Made by a program: the position numbers and the translations under genes. The notes below the pieces were generated by a model. It saw nothing but the letters and a program-made list of their open reading frames with translations. It did no database searches and was not told the DNA's origin. Below, piece by piece: positions 45,038 to 54,577 of a stretch of 64,000 nt of DNA. The stretch is from UBA4465 sp002292365 (GTDB lineage: Bacteria > Bacteroidota > Bacteroidia > Cytophagales > Cyclobacteriaceae), in assembly GCA_943788615.1 (NCBI GenBank), contig CALSQY010000004.1, forward strand, positions 310,001 through 374,000. The letters run 5' to 3'. Numbering within the stretch: position 1 is the first letter of the stretch; each line of letters opens with the position of its first letter.

Positions 45038-45868
45038 TTATGCTAATTTATGATAATTTGCCAGCCCTTCAATAGGAGTTGGCACAATAGAATGAATAGT
45101 GATGCCCACAGAGGCAGCGGCGGCTTCAAGCACAGTACTGAATTGATACGCAATCGATCCAGTATAGCTGACCAAAGTACCTGGATTGTAATTACCAGCT
45201 ACAGCTTTAAAATGCTCTAAAAATGCCTGATATACCAACTGATGACAATAGGGATGGCTCAAATGAGTTTGTAAAAAGAAGCTGAAACTTGCTAAAAAGG
45301 CTTTGGAGCCTATAGGGTCATAAACCTTGCTGATCAAGGTCGCTTCATCGAGTTTATAAGCTTTGCGAAACTCATTTTCCAAATCTAAAGGAAGTTTTTG
45401 ACGCGCAAAATCTGTCAATAATTTTTTACCAAAAGCCGCCCCACTGCCCTCATCACCTAGTATATAGCCTAGAGAAGGAATTCTATGTGTGACCATCTTG
45501 CCATTGTAATACGCAAAATTGGCACCTGTACCCAAGATACCTATCCATCCTGGAGAGGTATAATAAGCTCCTCTTGCCGCACCTAAGAGATCATTTTCAA
45601 TTTTAATTTTTGCCTTTGGAAAACTCTTTTTAATTTCATTAAGCACATTTCTTCTCTGACGCGGCACATCCAACAAACCTGCAAAATACAGGTAGACTTG
45701 TTCAGCCGCGCTGTAAGGTTGAATGGACGTCGCTACCTTCTTCAAGTATTCAGTTAGCTTCTCATGAACCAGGTTCACTCCAAGGGTCTTAAATGTTCTC
45801 GACACCCCATTTTCCAACACCATCCATTCAGTCTTGGTACCTCCTACGTCACCGATCAATATCATCAA
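45038..45868 (-). CDS. BadF/BadG-type N-acetylglucosamine/MurNAc kinase
   Basis: The 276-residue ASKHA kinase begins with the phosphate loop GDVGGTKTEWMV and has the glycine-rich loop GILGTGANFAYYNG, the segment LGYILGDEGSGAAFG for adenosine binding, and TLVSYTGSIAYQF near the C-terminus. This group (BadF/BadG/BcrA) includes GlcNAc kinase and the MurNAc/GlcNAc kinase MurK. Lying 13 bp upstream of murQ, it probably makes the amino sugar 6-phosphate that MurQ uses. MurNAc versus GlcNAc preference cannot be read from the sequence. Confidence 0.85.
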   Translation of the reverse strand: MMILIGDVGGTKTEWMVLENGVSRTFKTLGVNLVHEKLTEYLKKVATSIQPYSAAEQVYLYFAGLLDVPRQRRNVLNEIKKSFPKAKIKIENDLLGAARGAYYTSPGWIGILGTGANFAYYNGKMVTHRIPSLGYILGDEGSGAAFGKKLLTDFARQKLPLDLENEFRKAYKLDEATLISKVYDPIGSKAFLASFSFFLQTHLSHPYCHQLVYQAFLEHFKAVAGNYNPGTLVSYTGSIAYQFSTVLEAAAASVGITIHSIVPTPIEGLANYHKLA

Positions 45869-46023
45869 CTATCTCTTCTAAATGCAACGTACATCATTTG
45901 GATTAACTACAAAAAACAACGAAGAACAAATATCCGATGTCGTCCATTCATATTATACGATTTCAAGAAAAAAAATATAGAAAAGATTGAGTTGTGTACG
46001 ATGCTTATTTTAAAATGGCAAAT

Positions 46024-46056
46024 AAAAAGAAGAGCGGACCTATTAGTGACCGCTCT
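46024..46056 (-). terminator. Probable intrinsic terminator
   Basis: On the minus strand, 24 bp past the stop of the secreted-protein gene at 46080, a 7-bp stem (AGAGCGG at 46031-46037 with CCGCTCT at 46050-46056) and 12-base loop is followed by TCTTTTTATTT. It would end transcription of the 46080-46751 gene. Confidence 0.6.
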
Positions 46057-46079
46057 CCTTGTATGTCATTGTTTGGTAT

Positions 46080-46751
46080 TTAATCTATTATCATCAAAGT
46101 ATTGACCATATAGCTGTTCATGATCTCGACAGAACCTCTATCTTCAATGAATTCAGCAAATGCCTTAGATGCTCTTATCTTGTCTAGAGTAAGTTCAACA
46201 TCGCTCAAATTATCTCCGTAAAGTACCGAATAATGAGTGGCTCCTTTTCCTCCCATAGTAATGGCACCAAAACCTACCGAACGATCACCGATAATTTCTG
46301 CTGTCTGCTTCACAAACTTAGTATGAGCAGCAAGGTACTTTTTTGAATCAGCGACCTTCATGATCCATACTTTACCTAAATTATTTTTTTCGCGATCTCC
46401 TGATTTCCATGCCAATGATTTACCTGTGTGTGAACCGGGAGCTTTAGAACGTTGATGCATCCAAATTCCTCGTAAAAAGGCATCCCATTCTGCATCACTT
46501 GGATCTTCTTTAAAACCCCAATTTGAAGGGTTTCCTGTAAGAACAGCACGGTGGGTAACTCCATCTAAAAACCCTACTCGCTGTAAGATCGCATAACCAG
46601 AATTGCGTTCACGGTCTTGAAACTCCTTAAATATTTTGCCCACTTCAGCTTCAACGCCATCCTTGAAATCAAAGTGATATACTCGAATACTCTGGGCATA
46701 AGAAAGGCTCATAGCCATCAATGCAATAATGATAAATAAATTCTTTTTCAT
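46080..46751 (-). CDS. Secreted protein of unknown function, dimeric alpha/beta-barrel-like
   Basis: The 223-residue protein has a signal peptide (FIIIALMAMSLSYAQS). The mature part shows two blocks of alternating strand-helix pattern (SIRVYHFDFKDGVEAEVGKI; GKVWIMKVADSKKYLAAHTK) that recall tandem ferredoxin-like, NIPSNAP/EthD-type domains, but the match is weak. It resembles, in size and layout, the secreted protein at 53723, and both share a similar 5' leader (ACCAAACA then ACCATGAAA). The function is unknown. It stands alone, with a probable terminator downstream. Confidence 0.7.
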   Translation of the reverse strand: MKKNLFIIIALMAMSLSYAQSIRVYHFDFKDGVEAEVGKIFKEFQDRERNSGYAILQRVGFLDGVTHRAVLTGNPSNWGFKEDPSDAEWDAFLRGIWMHQRSKAPGSHTGKSLAWKSGDREKNNLGKVWIMKVADSKKYLAAHTKFVKQTAEIIGDRSVGFGAITMGGKGATHYSVLYGDNLSDVELTLDKIRASKAFAEFIEDRGSVEIMNSYMVNTLMIID

Positions 46752-46848
46752 GGTTCATTTGTTTGGTTAATAATACCCAATGTTATCATTATTTTTTTAA
46801 TAAAAAAAAAAGCTGTGGTAAAATTGAACTTTATCCTGAATCAAAGGA

Positions 46849-49221
46849 CTACTTTAAGTTGATAAAGGTAATGCCGCTCCCTCCGCGATCTACGTGCTCG
46901 TCTTGTATCGTTTCGATGTTACTGTAGGTTTTCAGATGGGTTCTGATCACCTCTCTGAGCACACCATGACCTTTCCCATGAATGATTTTCAAGTTTGAGT
47001 TGCCCAGGACAATGGCGTCATCTAGAAAGGCATTTAAAATAGCTAAGACTTCCTCCGGTCGCTTTCCCCTCACATCAAGTTCTCTATTGAAATGTTCTTG
47101 CCTTTGAGCCAAATCAAGACCGCCAATACGTCTTTTTTTCTGATTTTTACTTCCTACCGCTCCAGAAATCCTTTCTAATCGATCCAGATGAACGAATGAG
47201 GTCAAAGACCCAAAGACGACTTGCGCCTTTTTCCCTTTAATATGTCGCAAGGTACCTGTTCCTTCATGATTTTTGATCCGTACTTGATCTCCAACCTTAA
47301 AAGCGGTTGAAATAGCCTCTCTTTTTTCAGATACAATGGCCATTTTCAGTTTCAAATCCGCAATTCCCTCCCGTCCTGCACGCGTTTTTTCCTTGTCTGC
47401 ATTGGATTCTTTGATATCCCGAATGACTCGCTCTATTTCCTTATTGGCACCCTCCAAAATCCGACCAGCTTCTATTTTTGATTCGCGTAGAATACGTTTT
47501 TTATCCGATTCCAACATCTCCTTGAGAGACAAATAATCTTTGCGCAATTGCTTCAACTGAGCCTCCTTTTGAGTCAAGTCTTGGTTAAGCTTTTCATATT
47601 TAGCCTTATCTCCTTGCAATTCGGTCAACATTTTGTCATAATCTACCTGACTGACCCCTATTTTGCTTTTTGCGTATACGAGTAGATCATTATTCAAACC
47701 TATTTTTCGTGCAATTTCCAAAGCAAAGGAGCTACCAGGCTTTCCTATTTCCAACTCATAAAGTGGAATCAAATGATCAGTATCATAGCGCATTGCACCG
47801 TTGACCATACCCTTGGCATGATCTGCATATTTTTTGATATTGGCATAATGTGTTGTAATGACGCCATATGACTGTTGATGAACGAGTCTATTCAGCAATG
47901 CCTCGGCAATGGCCCCACCAAATTGAGGTTCTGTGCCTGTACCAAATTCATCCATCAATATCAAGGATTTTCTGTCCGCCCATTCACTGAAATATTTCAT
48001 GGCCGTCAGTCGGCTGCTGTAGGTACTTAAGTCATTTTCTAGAGACTGTGAATCTCCAATATCAATAAATATTTGATCAAATACACCAAAAGCAGACGCA
48101 GGATCTACCGTAACTGGAAACCCACATTGGAGCATATATTGCAGCAAACCTACGGTTTTCATGGCGACCGACTTACCTCCAGCGTTGGGACCAGAAATAA
48201 TTAAAAACCTATGCTCTTGATGAGACAAATGAAGATTTAAAGGTACCACTGATTTCTGCAGTTCTTGATTGATCTTCCAAAGCAATGGATGTACCGCCTT
48301 GATCAATTCAATACCTGGTGTTTTTTTTAATATAGGAATACAGGCCCCAAATTGATAAGCAAACTTGGCCTTCGCCTTTATGAAATCTAATTTTGGTAGA
48401 AAATCCGCCCCCTTTTCTAATTCACTTAAATTTATTCTGACCCGATCACTCAATTGAGTCAAAATCCTATATACCTCGCGTTGCTCTTGATAGCCGAGCT
48501 CACGAACCATATTATTCAATTCGAGTACTTGGGTAGGTTCCATGAAAACAGTTTGACCACTAGCGGATTCGTCATGAATAAATCCTGCTACTTTCCGTTT
48601 GAATTCTGCTTTAACCGGAATTACTAACCGACCTTCTCTGATGGTGATTTCCCCACTCTCATCTGTCAAATGATCTTTTTTGACTTGGTCAAAAATGTTT
48701 TTAATGGATTTACGTACCTTTTGCTCAGATTTAACGATGTCACGGCGGATTTTCATGAGTGTTGGACTGGCACTGTCCCGTACTTCCCCTCGCTCATCGA
48801 TCACTTCGTCTATCTTATCTGATAAGGCCTCATCTACATCAAGATCACCGACGAGTTTGGCCAGCCAAGTATAGGATTCTTTGTTCTTAGAAAGAAATTG
48901 CTGCCACTGACTTAAAATTCTATTGCCTTTGCTTAATAAGAAAAAATCATCGGCACCTAGATAACTGCCTTTAAGCTTAATTTTAATCAAAAGTGGTTTA
49001 ATATCTTCTAAACCCCCTTTTGGATAGCCTACATCGTTTTCCGCGATTTTTATATAGTCTGAAGTCTGCATTAATCTTTGCCTGATCTCACCATAATCAA
49101 CTGATGGTGATGTCGACATCACCAATGCTCTAGAAATAGGCATCTGACAATATCCTTTAATCAAATCTCGTATCTGATCAACTTCTAATTTTTGCTCAAT
49201 TTGCGTTGGATAAATGCGCAC
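46849..49221 (-). CDS. mutS2: Endonuclease MutS2
   Basis: The 790-residue protein has a MutS-type lever and core, the ATPase with Walker A SGPNAGGKS and Walker B LILMDEFGTGTEP, a long coiled coil (about 510-640) and a C-terminal Smr nuclease domain with ELDVRGKRPEE and HGKGHGVLR. MutS2 suppresses recombination and, in some bacteria, acts on collided ribosomes. It lacks the MutS mismatch-binding domain. Its start codon touches the stop of the DUF4296 gene, so the two are translated from one message. Confidence 0.95.
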   Translation of the reverse strand: MRIYPTQIEQKLEVDQIRDLIKGYCQMPISRALVMSTSPSVDYGEIRQRLMQTSDYIKIAENDVGYPKGGLEDIKPLLIKIKLKGSYLGADDFFLLSKGNRILSQWQQFLSKNKESYTWLAKLVGDLDVDEALSDKIDEVIDERGEVRDSASPTLMKIRRDIVKSEQKVRKSIKNIFDQVKKDHLTDESGEITIREGRLVIPVKAEFKRKVAGFIHDESASGQTVFMEPTQVLELNNMVRELGYQEQREVYRILTQLSDRVRINLSELEKGADFLPKLDFIKAKAKFAYQFGACIPILKKTPGIELIKAVHPLLWKINQELQKSVVPLNLHLSHQEHRFLIISGPNAGGKSVAMKTVGLLQYMLQCGFPVTVDPASAFGVFDQIFIDIGDSQSLENDLSTYSSRLTAMKYFSEWADRKSLILMDEFGTGTEPQFGGAIAEALLNRLVHQQSYGVITTHYANIKKYADHAKGMVNGAMRYDTDHLIPLYELEIGKPGSSFALEIARKIGLNNDLLVYAKSKIGVSQVDYDKMLTELQGDKAKYEKLNQDLTQKEAQLKQLRKDYLSLKEMLESDKKRILRESKIEAGRILEGANKEIERVIRDIKESNADKEKTRAGREGIADLKLKMAIVSEKREAISTAFKVGDQVRIKNHEGTGTLRHIKGKKAQVVFGSLTSFVHLDRLERISGAVGSKNQKKRRIGGLDLAQRQEHFNRELDVRGKRPEEVLAILNAFLDDAIVLGNSNLKIIHGKGHGVLREVIRTHLKTYSNIETIQDEHVDRGGSGITFINLK

Positions 49222-49559
49222 TAATCTATTCTTTTAGTATTCTCCCTGAGCACAAGACTATCTATGATGGCCTTATATACCATTTCAAGTAAGGCGGGGT
49301 GCTCCAAATAATAAGCTAAGTTTTGAGTATATACCAAAGAGTCTACACCATGTTTTTCTAAAATTAATTTTTCAAAATGATCATAAATTTGAAAAGAAGT
49401 ATCTCCTTTTTTTCCAAGAGTATTTATTTTTGATTCCAAAAGATGGACATCAAGTAAAATATTACTCATAACTAACTCATTGAGCAAGATATCAGGGGTC
49501 TGATCAGGAGTATTACATCCCATGATGATGCAAATAATGAAATAAAAAGATCGACGCAT
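49221..49559 (-). CDS. DUF4296 lipoprotein
   Basis: The 112-residue protein has a short signal with a lipobox-like IIMGC (Cys15) and a helical body beginning LLNELVMSNILLDVHLLESK, the pattern of DUF4296, a Bacteroidota lipoprotein family of unknown function. It sits directly upstream of mutS2 with a 1-bp overlap, and is divergent from the DUF58 gene across 45 bp. Confidence 0.85.
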   Translation of the reverse strand: MRRSFYFIICIIMGCNTPDQTPDILLNELVMSNILLDVHLLESKINTLGKKGDTSFQIYDHFEKLILEKHGVDSLVYTQNLAYYLEHPALLEMVYKAIIDSLVLRENTKRID

Positions 49560-49604
49560 TAGATAAACATTAATGTATATAATTTTACCACTAAATTAGG
49601 GTAC

Positions 49605-50492
49605 ATGAAGGAAATCCTCAAGAAGTTACGAAAATATGAGATAAGAGTGCGAAAAGCAATTAACTCTCAAATGCAAGGTGATTTTAAATCTATATTTAAA
49701 GGATCAGGTCTTGAGTTTGATGATGTGAGAACGTATCAATATGGAGATGACATCCGATCGATCGACTGGAATGTGACGGCAAAAGGTCAAGGAACCTTTA
49801 TTAAAACCTTCAAAGAGGAAAAAGAACAAACGGTCTTTTTTATGTTAGATGTCTCGGCTTCACAGGAAATAGGCAAAAAAGGAAATCAAAAAATAAATAT
49901 TGGTAAGGAATTGACCGCTCTACTGTCTATCTCTGCCATCAAAGAAAATAGTCAGGTAGGTCTCATGTGCTATTCGGATGAAGTAGAAAGTTACATTAAG
50001 CCTGCCAAAGGCATCAAACATTCCTACGCAATCATCAATTCATTGTTCAAACTGATACCCAAATCAAAAAAAACAGACTTAAATAAAGGGATTAAATACC
50101 TGCTTAATATACTTAAAAGACGAAGTGTCATTTTTATTATTTCGGATTTTATAGACGACGGCTACCTGCAGAGCCTTAAAGGTATGGCGCGTAAACACGA
50201 TCTCATCGCAATTCAACTCTTTCATCCAAGAGAAGCCCAATTTCCTAAGGTGGGCATTGTACCGCTCTATGAAAATGAATCTCAGCAAAACATTTGGATC
50301 AATAGTTCATCGGCTAAGTTTAGAAAAATAATGGAACAAACTCACCAGACAAATACGGCTGATTTAGAACGCTTTTGTGTACGAAATGATGCCAATTATA
50401 CCCGTATCTCAACCGAAAAAGACTACGTTCCAGGCCTACTTAAATTATTTACTCGTAGAAACAAAAAAAAATCATCTCAACGTGCTCGATAA
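49605..50492 (+). CDS. DUF58 domain protein (Bat operon)
   Basis: The 295-residue protein is a complete DUF58 protein, with the signature QYGDDIRSIDWNVTA, then a von Willebrand-like fold (VFFMLDVSASQEIG with a MIDAS-type DVSAS) and the C-terminal segment EKDYVPGLLKLFTRR. DUF58 proteins work with MoxR ATPases in maturation of protein complexes. No moxR gene is found upstream (DUF4296 and mutS2 lie there on the other strand). It overlaps the next gene at 50482 and leads the three-gene operon. Confidence 0.9.
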   Translation: MKEILKKLRKYEIRVRKAINSQMQGDFKSIFKGSGLEFDDVRTYQYGDDIRSIDWNVTAKGQGTFIKTFKEEKEQTVFFMLDVSASQEIGKKGNQKINIGKELTALLSISAIKENSQVGLMCYSDEVESYIKPAKGIKHSYAIINSLFKLIPKSKKTDLNKGIKYLLNILKRRSVIFIISDFIDDGYLQSLKGMARKHDLIAIQLFHPREAQFPKVGIVPLYENESQQNIWINSSSAKFRKIMEQTHQTNTADLERFCVRNDANYTRISTEKDYVPGLLKLFTRRNKKKSSQRAR

Positions 50493-51384
50493 ACGTCACA
50501 TTTTCATCTCATTTTTGATGCTTTCTGTGCTACTGGTACAGAGCCAAGAAATTAAAATCAATGGAGGTTTCATTGAAGACAGTCTTCAATTGGGAAGCAC
50601 CGTTCATTATTGGGTTACAGCCGAATACCCTATGGAAATCGAAGTCCTTTTTGCCGATAGCAACTATAATTTTAGCCCTTTTGAATATGCCGATAAATTT
50701 TTCGTAGAGACCGAATTAAGAAACGACAATGCTTTTGATTCTGTCGTCTATGGCTTGCAGTCTTTTGAGATCGATCTTATTCAAAAACTGCAATTACCGG
50801 TCTTTGTGGTTCAATCCAATGATTCTATTATTTTGACGACCCCTCTAGATTCCCTATTTTTCGAAGAACTGGTGCCCCTACAACAGGTCAGTGACACCAC
50901 TCAATTGATTCAGAACACACAATATAACCCCGTAGACCGACTGTATAATTATCCCTTAATGTGGATTATTTTAGGGATATTGTTGGCCATTTCCTTGATA
51001 ATTTTCTTTACTTTTGGGCAAAAAATAAGAAATTATTTTACCATCAGGAGACTCAAAAAAGAATACGGTCTCTTTTCAAATTTTATCAGTCAACTCATTA
51101 ATCTACTAAAGGAAAGTGTAGACCAAGAGCGAGCTGCACAAGGCCTCGCGCATTGGAAAAATTATCTTGAAAGGTTAGAATTGCAACCTTTCAGCAAACT
51201 TACTACCAAAGAAATTTTGGCGCTGGAGTTTACCTCAGAACTGAAAGAAGCCCTCCAGAATATTGATAAAAACGTTTATGGCAACCAAAAAGATCCTGAA
51301 CTTTATAAAAGTTTTCAAGAAGTCGAAGATTTCACACAACATAGGTTTCATATGAAAATCGAAGATATTAAAAATGGAAAATAA
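50482..51384 (+). CDS. Bat-operon membrane protein (BatD/DUF4381-like)
   Basis: The roughly 300-residue protein has a signal-type N-terminus (FISFLMLSVLLVQSQ), an extracytoplasmic domain, one membrane helix near residues 155-180 (MWIILGILLAISLIIFFTFG) and a helical cytoplasmic tail. That layout and the place between DUF58 and VWA genes match the membrane protein usually found there in Bat/MoxR operons. The frame extends upstream to 50377, but that part overlaps DUF58; a GTG at 50482 or an ATG at 50518 is a better start. It overlaps the VWA gene by 11 bp. Confidence 0.7.
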   Translation: MLDKRHIFISFLMLSVLLVQSQEIKINGGFIEDSLQLGSTVHYWVTAEYPMEIEVLFADSNYNFSPFEYADKFFVETELRNDNAFDSVVYGLQSFEIDLIQKLQLPVFVVQSNDSIILTTPLDSLFFEELVPLQQVSDTTQLIQNTQYNPVDRLYNYPLMWIILGILLAISLIIFFTFGQKIRNYFTIRRLKKEYGLFSNFISQLINLLKESVDQERAAQGLAHWKNYLERLELQPFSKLTTKEILALEFTSELKEALQNIDKNVYGNQKDPELYKSFQEVEDFTQHRFHMKIEDIKNGK

Positions 51385-52417
51385 TCAAATCACATGGTTT
51401 TCTTATTATTGGTTCACTAAGGAACGTTTAGAAACTTTTGATTGGCAAAATACCCTTTGGTTGTATGCCCTAATTTTAATTCCCTTGATTTTTTTATTTC
51501 GATGGCTTATGCGGGGATTTTATAACCAAAAATTACCCATCGCCTTGAATAAAGAAAACGTCAAAAACGATGCCCTCAGTTTTTTAAGATTCATTCCTTC
51601 TATATTCATGTCCGCCGTCATGGCATTGGTCATCTTGGCATTGGCACGCCCTCAAACAACCGATGAGCAAATCGAACAATGGAGCGAAGGCATCGACATT
51701 ATGATGGTAATAGACATATCAGAATCCATGCAAATTCAAGACTTTCAACCCAACAGATTGGAGTCGGCAAAAGAAGTGGCAAGAAATTTTGTGAAAGGCC
51801 GGTTTCAAGATCGGATTGGACTGGTTGTTTTCTCTGGAGATGCCTATTCGAGATCCCCCCTGACGACTGATTATGAGCTTTTAAACACTTATATAGACGG
51901 TATTGACTTCAGTTTAATCGAAAACCGAGGAACGGCTATAGGCAGTGCATTAGCCGTGGGCACCAATAGGCTAAGAGAATCTGAATCCGAATCCAAAGTG
52001 ATGATCTTATTGTCTGATGGGGACAACACCGCAGGCAATATAGACCCCATTACCGCTGCTAAATTGGCCGCAGCCTACAATATCACGATTTATTCTATTG
52101 CTATAGGCAAGGAAGGTAAAGTTCCTTTTGGGCAAGATTTTTTTGGACGTCCCCGCTACGTCGAGAATACCTTGGACGAAACCAATCTCAGAGAAATTGC
52201 CAAAATTGGTAATGGTAAATTCTATCGTGTCTCAGATAAAGCTGCTTTGGAGGCTGTATTCAATCAAATCGATCAATTGGAAAAAGCAGAAATCAAAGAA
52301 ACAAGATATAAAGATACTTTAGATTATTATTACATTTACCTGCAATGGGCGATCGCATTATTCCTTTTTTGGTTATTTTTAAAAACTACCTTTCTATCCA
52401 ATCTACTTTTGGATTGA
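51374..52417 (+). CDS. VWA domain protein, BatA-like
   Basis: The 347-residue protein has an N-terminal membrane pair (about 28-44 and 78-91), a von Willebrand A domain with the MIDAS motif DISES at residues 114-118, and a C-terminal membrane helix (about 322-343), the BatA layout. The usual second VWA protein (BatB) and TPR protein (BatC) do not follow; a DinB gene does. It overlaps its upstream neighbour by 11 bp. Bat proteins were named for aerotolerance in Bacteroides fragilis, but their mechanism is unsettled. Confidence 0.9.
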   Translation: MENNQITWFSYYWFTKERLETFDWQNTLWLYALILIPLIFLFRWLMRGFYNQKLPIALNKENVKNDALSFLRFIPSIFMSAVMALVILALARPQTTDEQIEQWSEGIDIMMVIDISESMQIQDFQPNRLESAKEVARNFVKGRFQDRIGLVVFSGDAYSRSPLTTDYELLNTYIDGIDFSLIENRGTAIGSALAVGTNRLRESESESKVMILLSDGDNTAGNIDPITAAKLAAAYNITIYSIAIGKEGKVPFGQDFFGRPRYVENTLDETNLREIAKIGNGKFYRVSDKAALEAVFNQIDQLEKAEIKETRYKDTLDYYYIYLQWAIALFLFWLFLKTTFLSNLLLD

Positions 52418-52468
52418 TCAGGATCATCCATCGTATCAAATGAAATACTCACTGATAATCCACAAAAA

Positions 52469-52915
52469 ATGAAAGAAGATCTACGTAGATTGTTTCTAAG
52501 AGATTTGGGTAAACTAGAAAAAGAAATCAATGCCTATCGTAATGAATCTTCCCTCTGGCTCATTGATAAAGAGATTTTAAATTCTGCGGGAAATCTATGC
52601 AAGCATTTGAACGGTAACTTGAAACATTTCATAGGGCATATCCTTGGAGAAACGGGCTATATCAGAGATCGAAAAGCAGAATTCAGCACACCGCACCTCT
52701 CTAAAGCAGCCTTGAATCTCGAAATTGCAAACACTAAAGAAGCCATCAACCTCGCTTTCGACCAATTAGACGCTACCAAAATGCAGTTGAAATATCCCAT
52801 CGAAGTTTTGGGTCATGAAATGACAGTTCAATATTTTCTTTTTCACCTCCTGAGCCATTTGAACTATCATCTCGGTCAGATCAATTACCACAGAAGGCTA
52901 CTGGATAAGCCTTAA
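52469..52915 (+). CDS. DinB-like four-helix protein
   Basis: The 148-residue protein has the DinB/YfiT four-helix pattern with likely metal histidines in LKHFIGHILGE and in LLSHLNYHLGQINYHRR. The family includes thiol-S-transferases (bacillithiol, mycothiol) and unknowns; DUF1572 is the nearest group I recall. It abuts the convergent LysE gene with no gap and lies 51 bp after the VWA gene on the same strand. Confidence 0.85.
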   Translation: MKEDLRRLFLRDLGKLEKEINAYRNESSLWLIDKEILNSAGNLCKHLNGNLKHFIGHILGETGYIRDRKAEFSTPHLSKAALNLEIANTKEAINLAFDQLDATKMQLKYPIEVLGHEMTVQYFLFHLLSHLNYHLGQINYHRRLLDKP

Positions 52916-53536
52916 TCATGACGTCATAAGGGTATAACCTATGCGAAGGCTGAACAATAACATCACGATGCTCAAAATTTTATTTACACTGGCGATGACT
53001 TTAGGTTGAATCAAGTCCTTTAATTTTTGCGCCAATAAAGACTTGGAAATATCAAGGATCAAAGAAATCGTCAATACACCAAAAAAGAAATACCTATTGC
53101 CTTTATCATCATAATTGTAATTAGCTTCTACCACCGAGATAAGAGAAATCCAAAAGACCAGTAAAAATGGATTTAATAAGTTGATAATCATTCCTTTAAA
53201 AAGGTATTTAAAAGAAGCATTCAACGGAGAAATTATCGTTTTTTTATCCGGATGATAAGGCGTCTTAAACCAATAGTATAGCCTGGCACCTAACATAGCA
53301 ATCATGGCGATCCCATTTCTAACCTCTACTGTATCGGGATTATTCATTAAGTCTGATAATCCGTAGAGTGAAACGTTAACAAGTAAAAAATCAATAAAAA
53401 AAGCCCCTAATACAAAGAGTAAACTGCACTTGACCCCTTGCTGAATGCTTGTTTGAATTAATGCAAAAAAAGTGGGGCCAAAAACAAAAATTAACATGAG
53501 ACCAAAAAATATACCATTAAAAAAAGGAACTGCCAT
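52916..53536 (-). CDS. LysE/RhtB family amino-acid exporter
   Basis: The 206-residue membrane protein has about six helices with the LysE-type start FFNGIFFGLMLIFVFGPTFFALIQTSIQQG and the cytoplasmic loop after helix 2-3. LysE proteins export amino acids or similar small molecules. The open frame runs to 53674, but that would add 46 residues and overlap the upstream terminator; MAVPFFNG at 53536 is the normal start. It converges on the DinB gene with no gap. Confidence 0.85.
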   Translation of the reverse strand: MAVPFFNGIFFGLMLIFVFGPTFFALIQTSIQQGVKCSLLFVLGAFFIDFLLVNVSLYGLSDLMNNPDTVEVRNGIAMIAMLGARLYYWFKTPYHPDKKTIISPLNASFKYLFKGMIINLLNPFLLVFWISLISVVEANYNYDDKGNRYFFFGVLTISLILDISKSLLAQKLKDLIQPKVIASVNKILSIVMLLFSLRIGYTLMTS

Positions 53537-53671
53537 AATGTAAAAATAAGATCTAATCACTAATAAACTGTTTAGAAGGATGAATAACCTAATACAACTT
53601 ATTTCAGCGAATATCAAAAAGACAACCTGACGATATAAGGGTGTTTTTTTCGATAAAAAGGTATTGAGTAT

Positions 53672-53708
53672 CATAAAAAAAGGCCTCTAAGAAGGGCCTT
53701 TTTTTATG
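53672..53708. terminator. Bidirectional-looking intrinsic terminator
   Basis: A perfect 14-bp inverted repeat, CATAAAAAAAGGCC (53672-53685) and its complement (53695-53708), encloses a 9-base loop. On the minus strand the G/C core is followed by seven T residues, so it should end the message of the secreted-protein gene at 53723 just 15 bp after its stop. Confidence 0.85.
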
Positions 53709-53722
53709 ACTTTAAGGAATAA

Positions 53723-54460
53723 CTATCTCCATGCCGAACTAAGTTCTGGTAATCTCTTGTGATGACGTATCCTACGGCCATCTGGCATTAAAGAAGCCCT
53801 AAGCCGATCTTGATCTTCCTCAAGAGAACCTTCCCCAAATATCTCATTGTACTTTTTTGCAAAATCTGGCATTTTCTCCCAAGATTGCGCTTCACTGGTG
53901 AAGTCCTTATGATGAAATCTCACTTGAACCCAATTCCCATCACATCCAGACATACAGTTCATCACACCGACTCTATTTTCCATACCCATTTCAGTCCATG
54001 TCTTTTTTGCTCTTTCGCGGTATCTCCAAAAGTCATCTAATCCCTCATCCTTAACATTATAATATATTATTCTTCTATGATTGAACTTATTTTGCACTTT
54101 AGGGTTATATGTCATCTCAGCATTTGCCCACCAAATTCTATTCCCTACGGAGGTATGTAGAGGACCTACGGTTTTTTGCCAAAAATCATTACCTTCTTGA
54201 TCCACTTCATCAAATTCAGCCAATGATTCAGCAATTTGCATTCTGACATAGTTATAAGCATTTGGACCTGTCAAAATTTGAAAAGTTACCCACCTAGGCT
54301 GGTCATCTTTGCTATTATATAGCTGATTTTTCTTAGCTACTGCAGCCTCAAATTTAGCTACATCTTCAGGATCAACGTCCAAGCGCCGAGATTGAATAAC
54401 TTGTGATTGCGCCGTGGTTAATATTAGCGTAGTTATTAATGCAAAAATTATTTGTTTCAT
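53723..54460 (-). CDS. Secreted protein of unknown function, dimeric alpha/beta-barrel-like
   Basis: The 245-residue protein has a signal peptide (ALITTLILTTAQSQ) and then repeated strand-helix-strand blocks starting VIQSRRLDVDPEDVAKFEAA and ending with a basic tail GRRIRHHKRLPELSSAWR. I do not recognise the family; the pattern recalls NIPSNAP-type ferredoxin-like domains. Aromatic and acidic residues (WEKMPDFAKKY, FWRYRERAKK) suggest a binding surface. It resembles the 46080 protein in layout and in the 5' leader. A strong terminator follows 15 bp after its stop. Confidence 0.7.
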   Translation of the reverse strand: MKQIIFALITTLILTTAQSQVIQSRRLDVDPEDVAKFEAAVAKKNQLYNSKDDQPRWVTFQILTGPNAYNYVRMQIAESLAEFDEVDQEGNDFWQKTVGPLHTSVGNRIWWANAEMTYNPKVQNKFNHRRIIYYNVKDEGLDDFWRYRERAKKTWTEMGMENRVGVMNCMSGCDGNWVQVRFHHKDFTSEAQSWEKMPDFAKKYNEIFGEGSLEEDQDRLRASLMPDGRRIRHHKRLPELSSAWR

Positions 54461-54577
54461 GGTATTTTATGTTTGGTTTCAATTTCAAGTTATTAAATTA
54501 ATTGAAAATCGATGCAATAAATATTATTTTTTTTATCTATTAGAATAGCCCAAATTTGCATTACTGTAAAAAAACGT

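Noticed and set aside
45764..46105. 113-residue plus-strand open frame over the sugar kinase start
   Set aside because: It lies antisense to the kinase and the terminator, has odd composition and no recognisable domain; the kinase explains the sequence.
53537..53674. N-terminal extension of the LysE gene
   Set aside because: It overlaps the terminator and is not found in LysE proteins, which start at the MAVPFFNG region.
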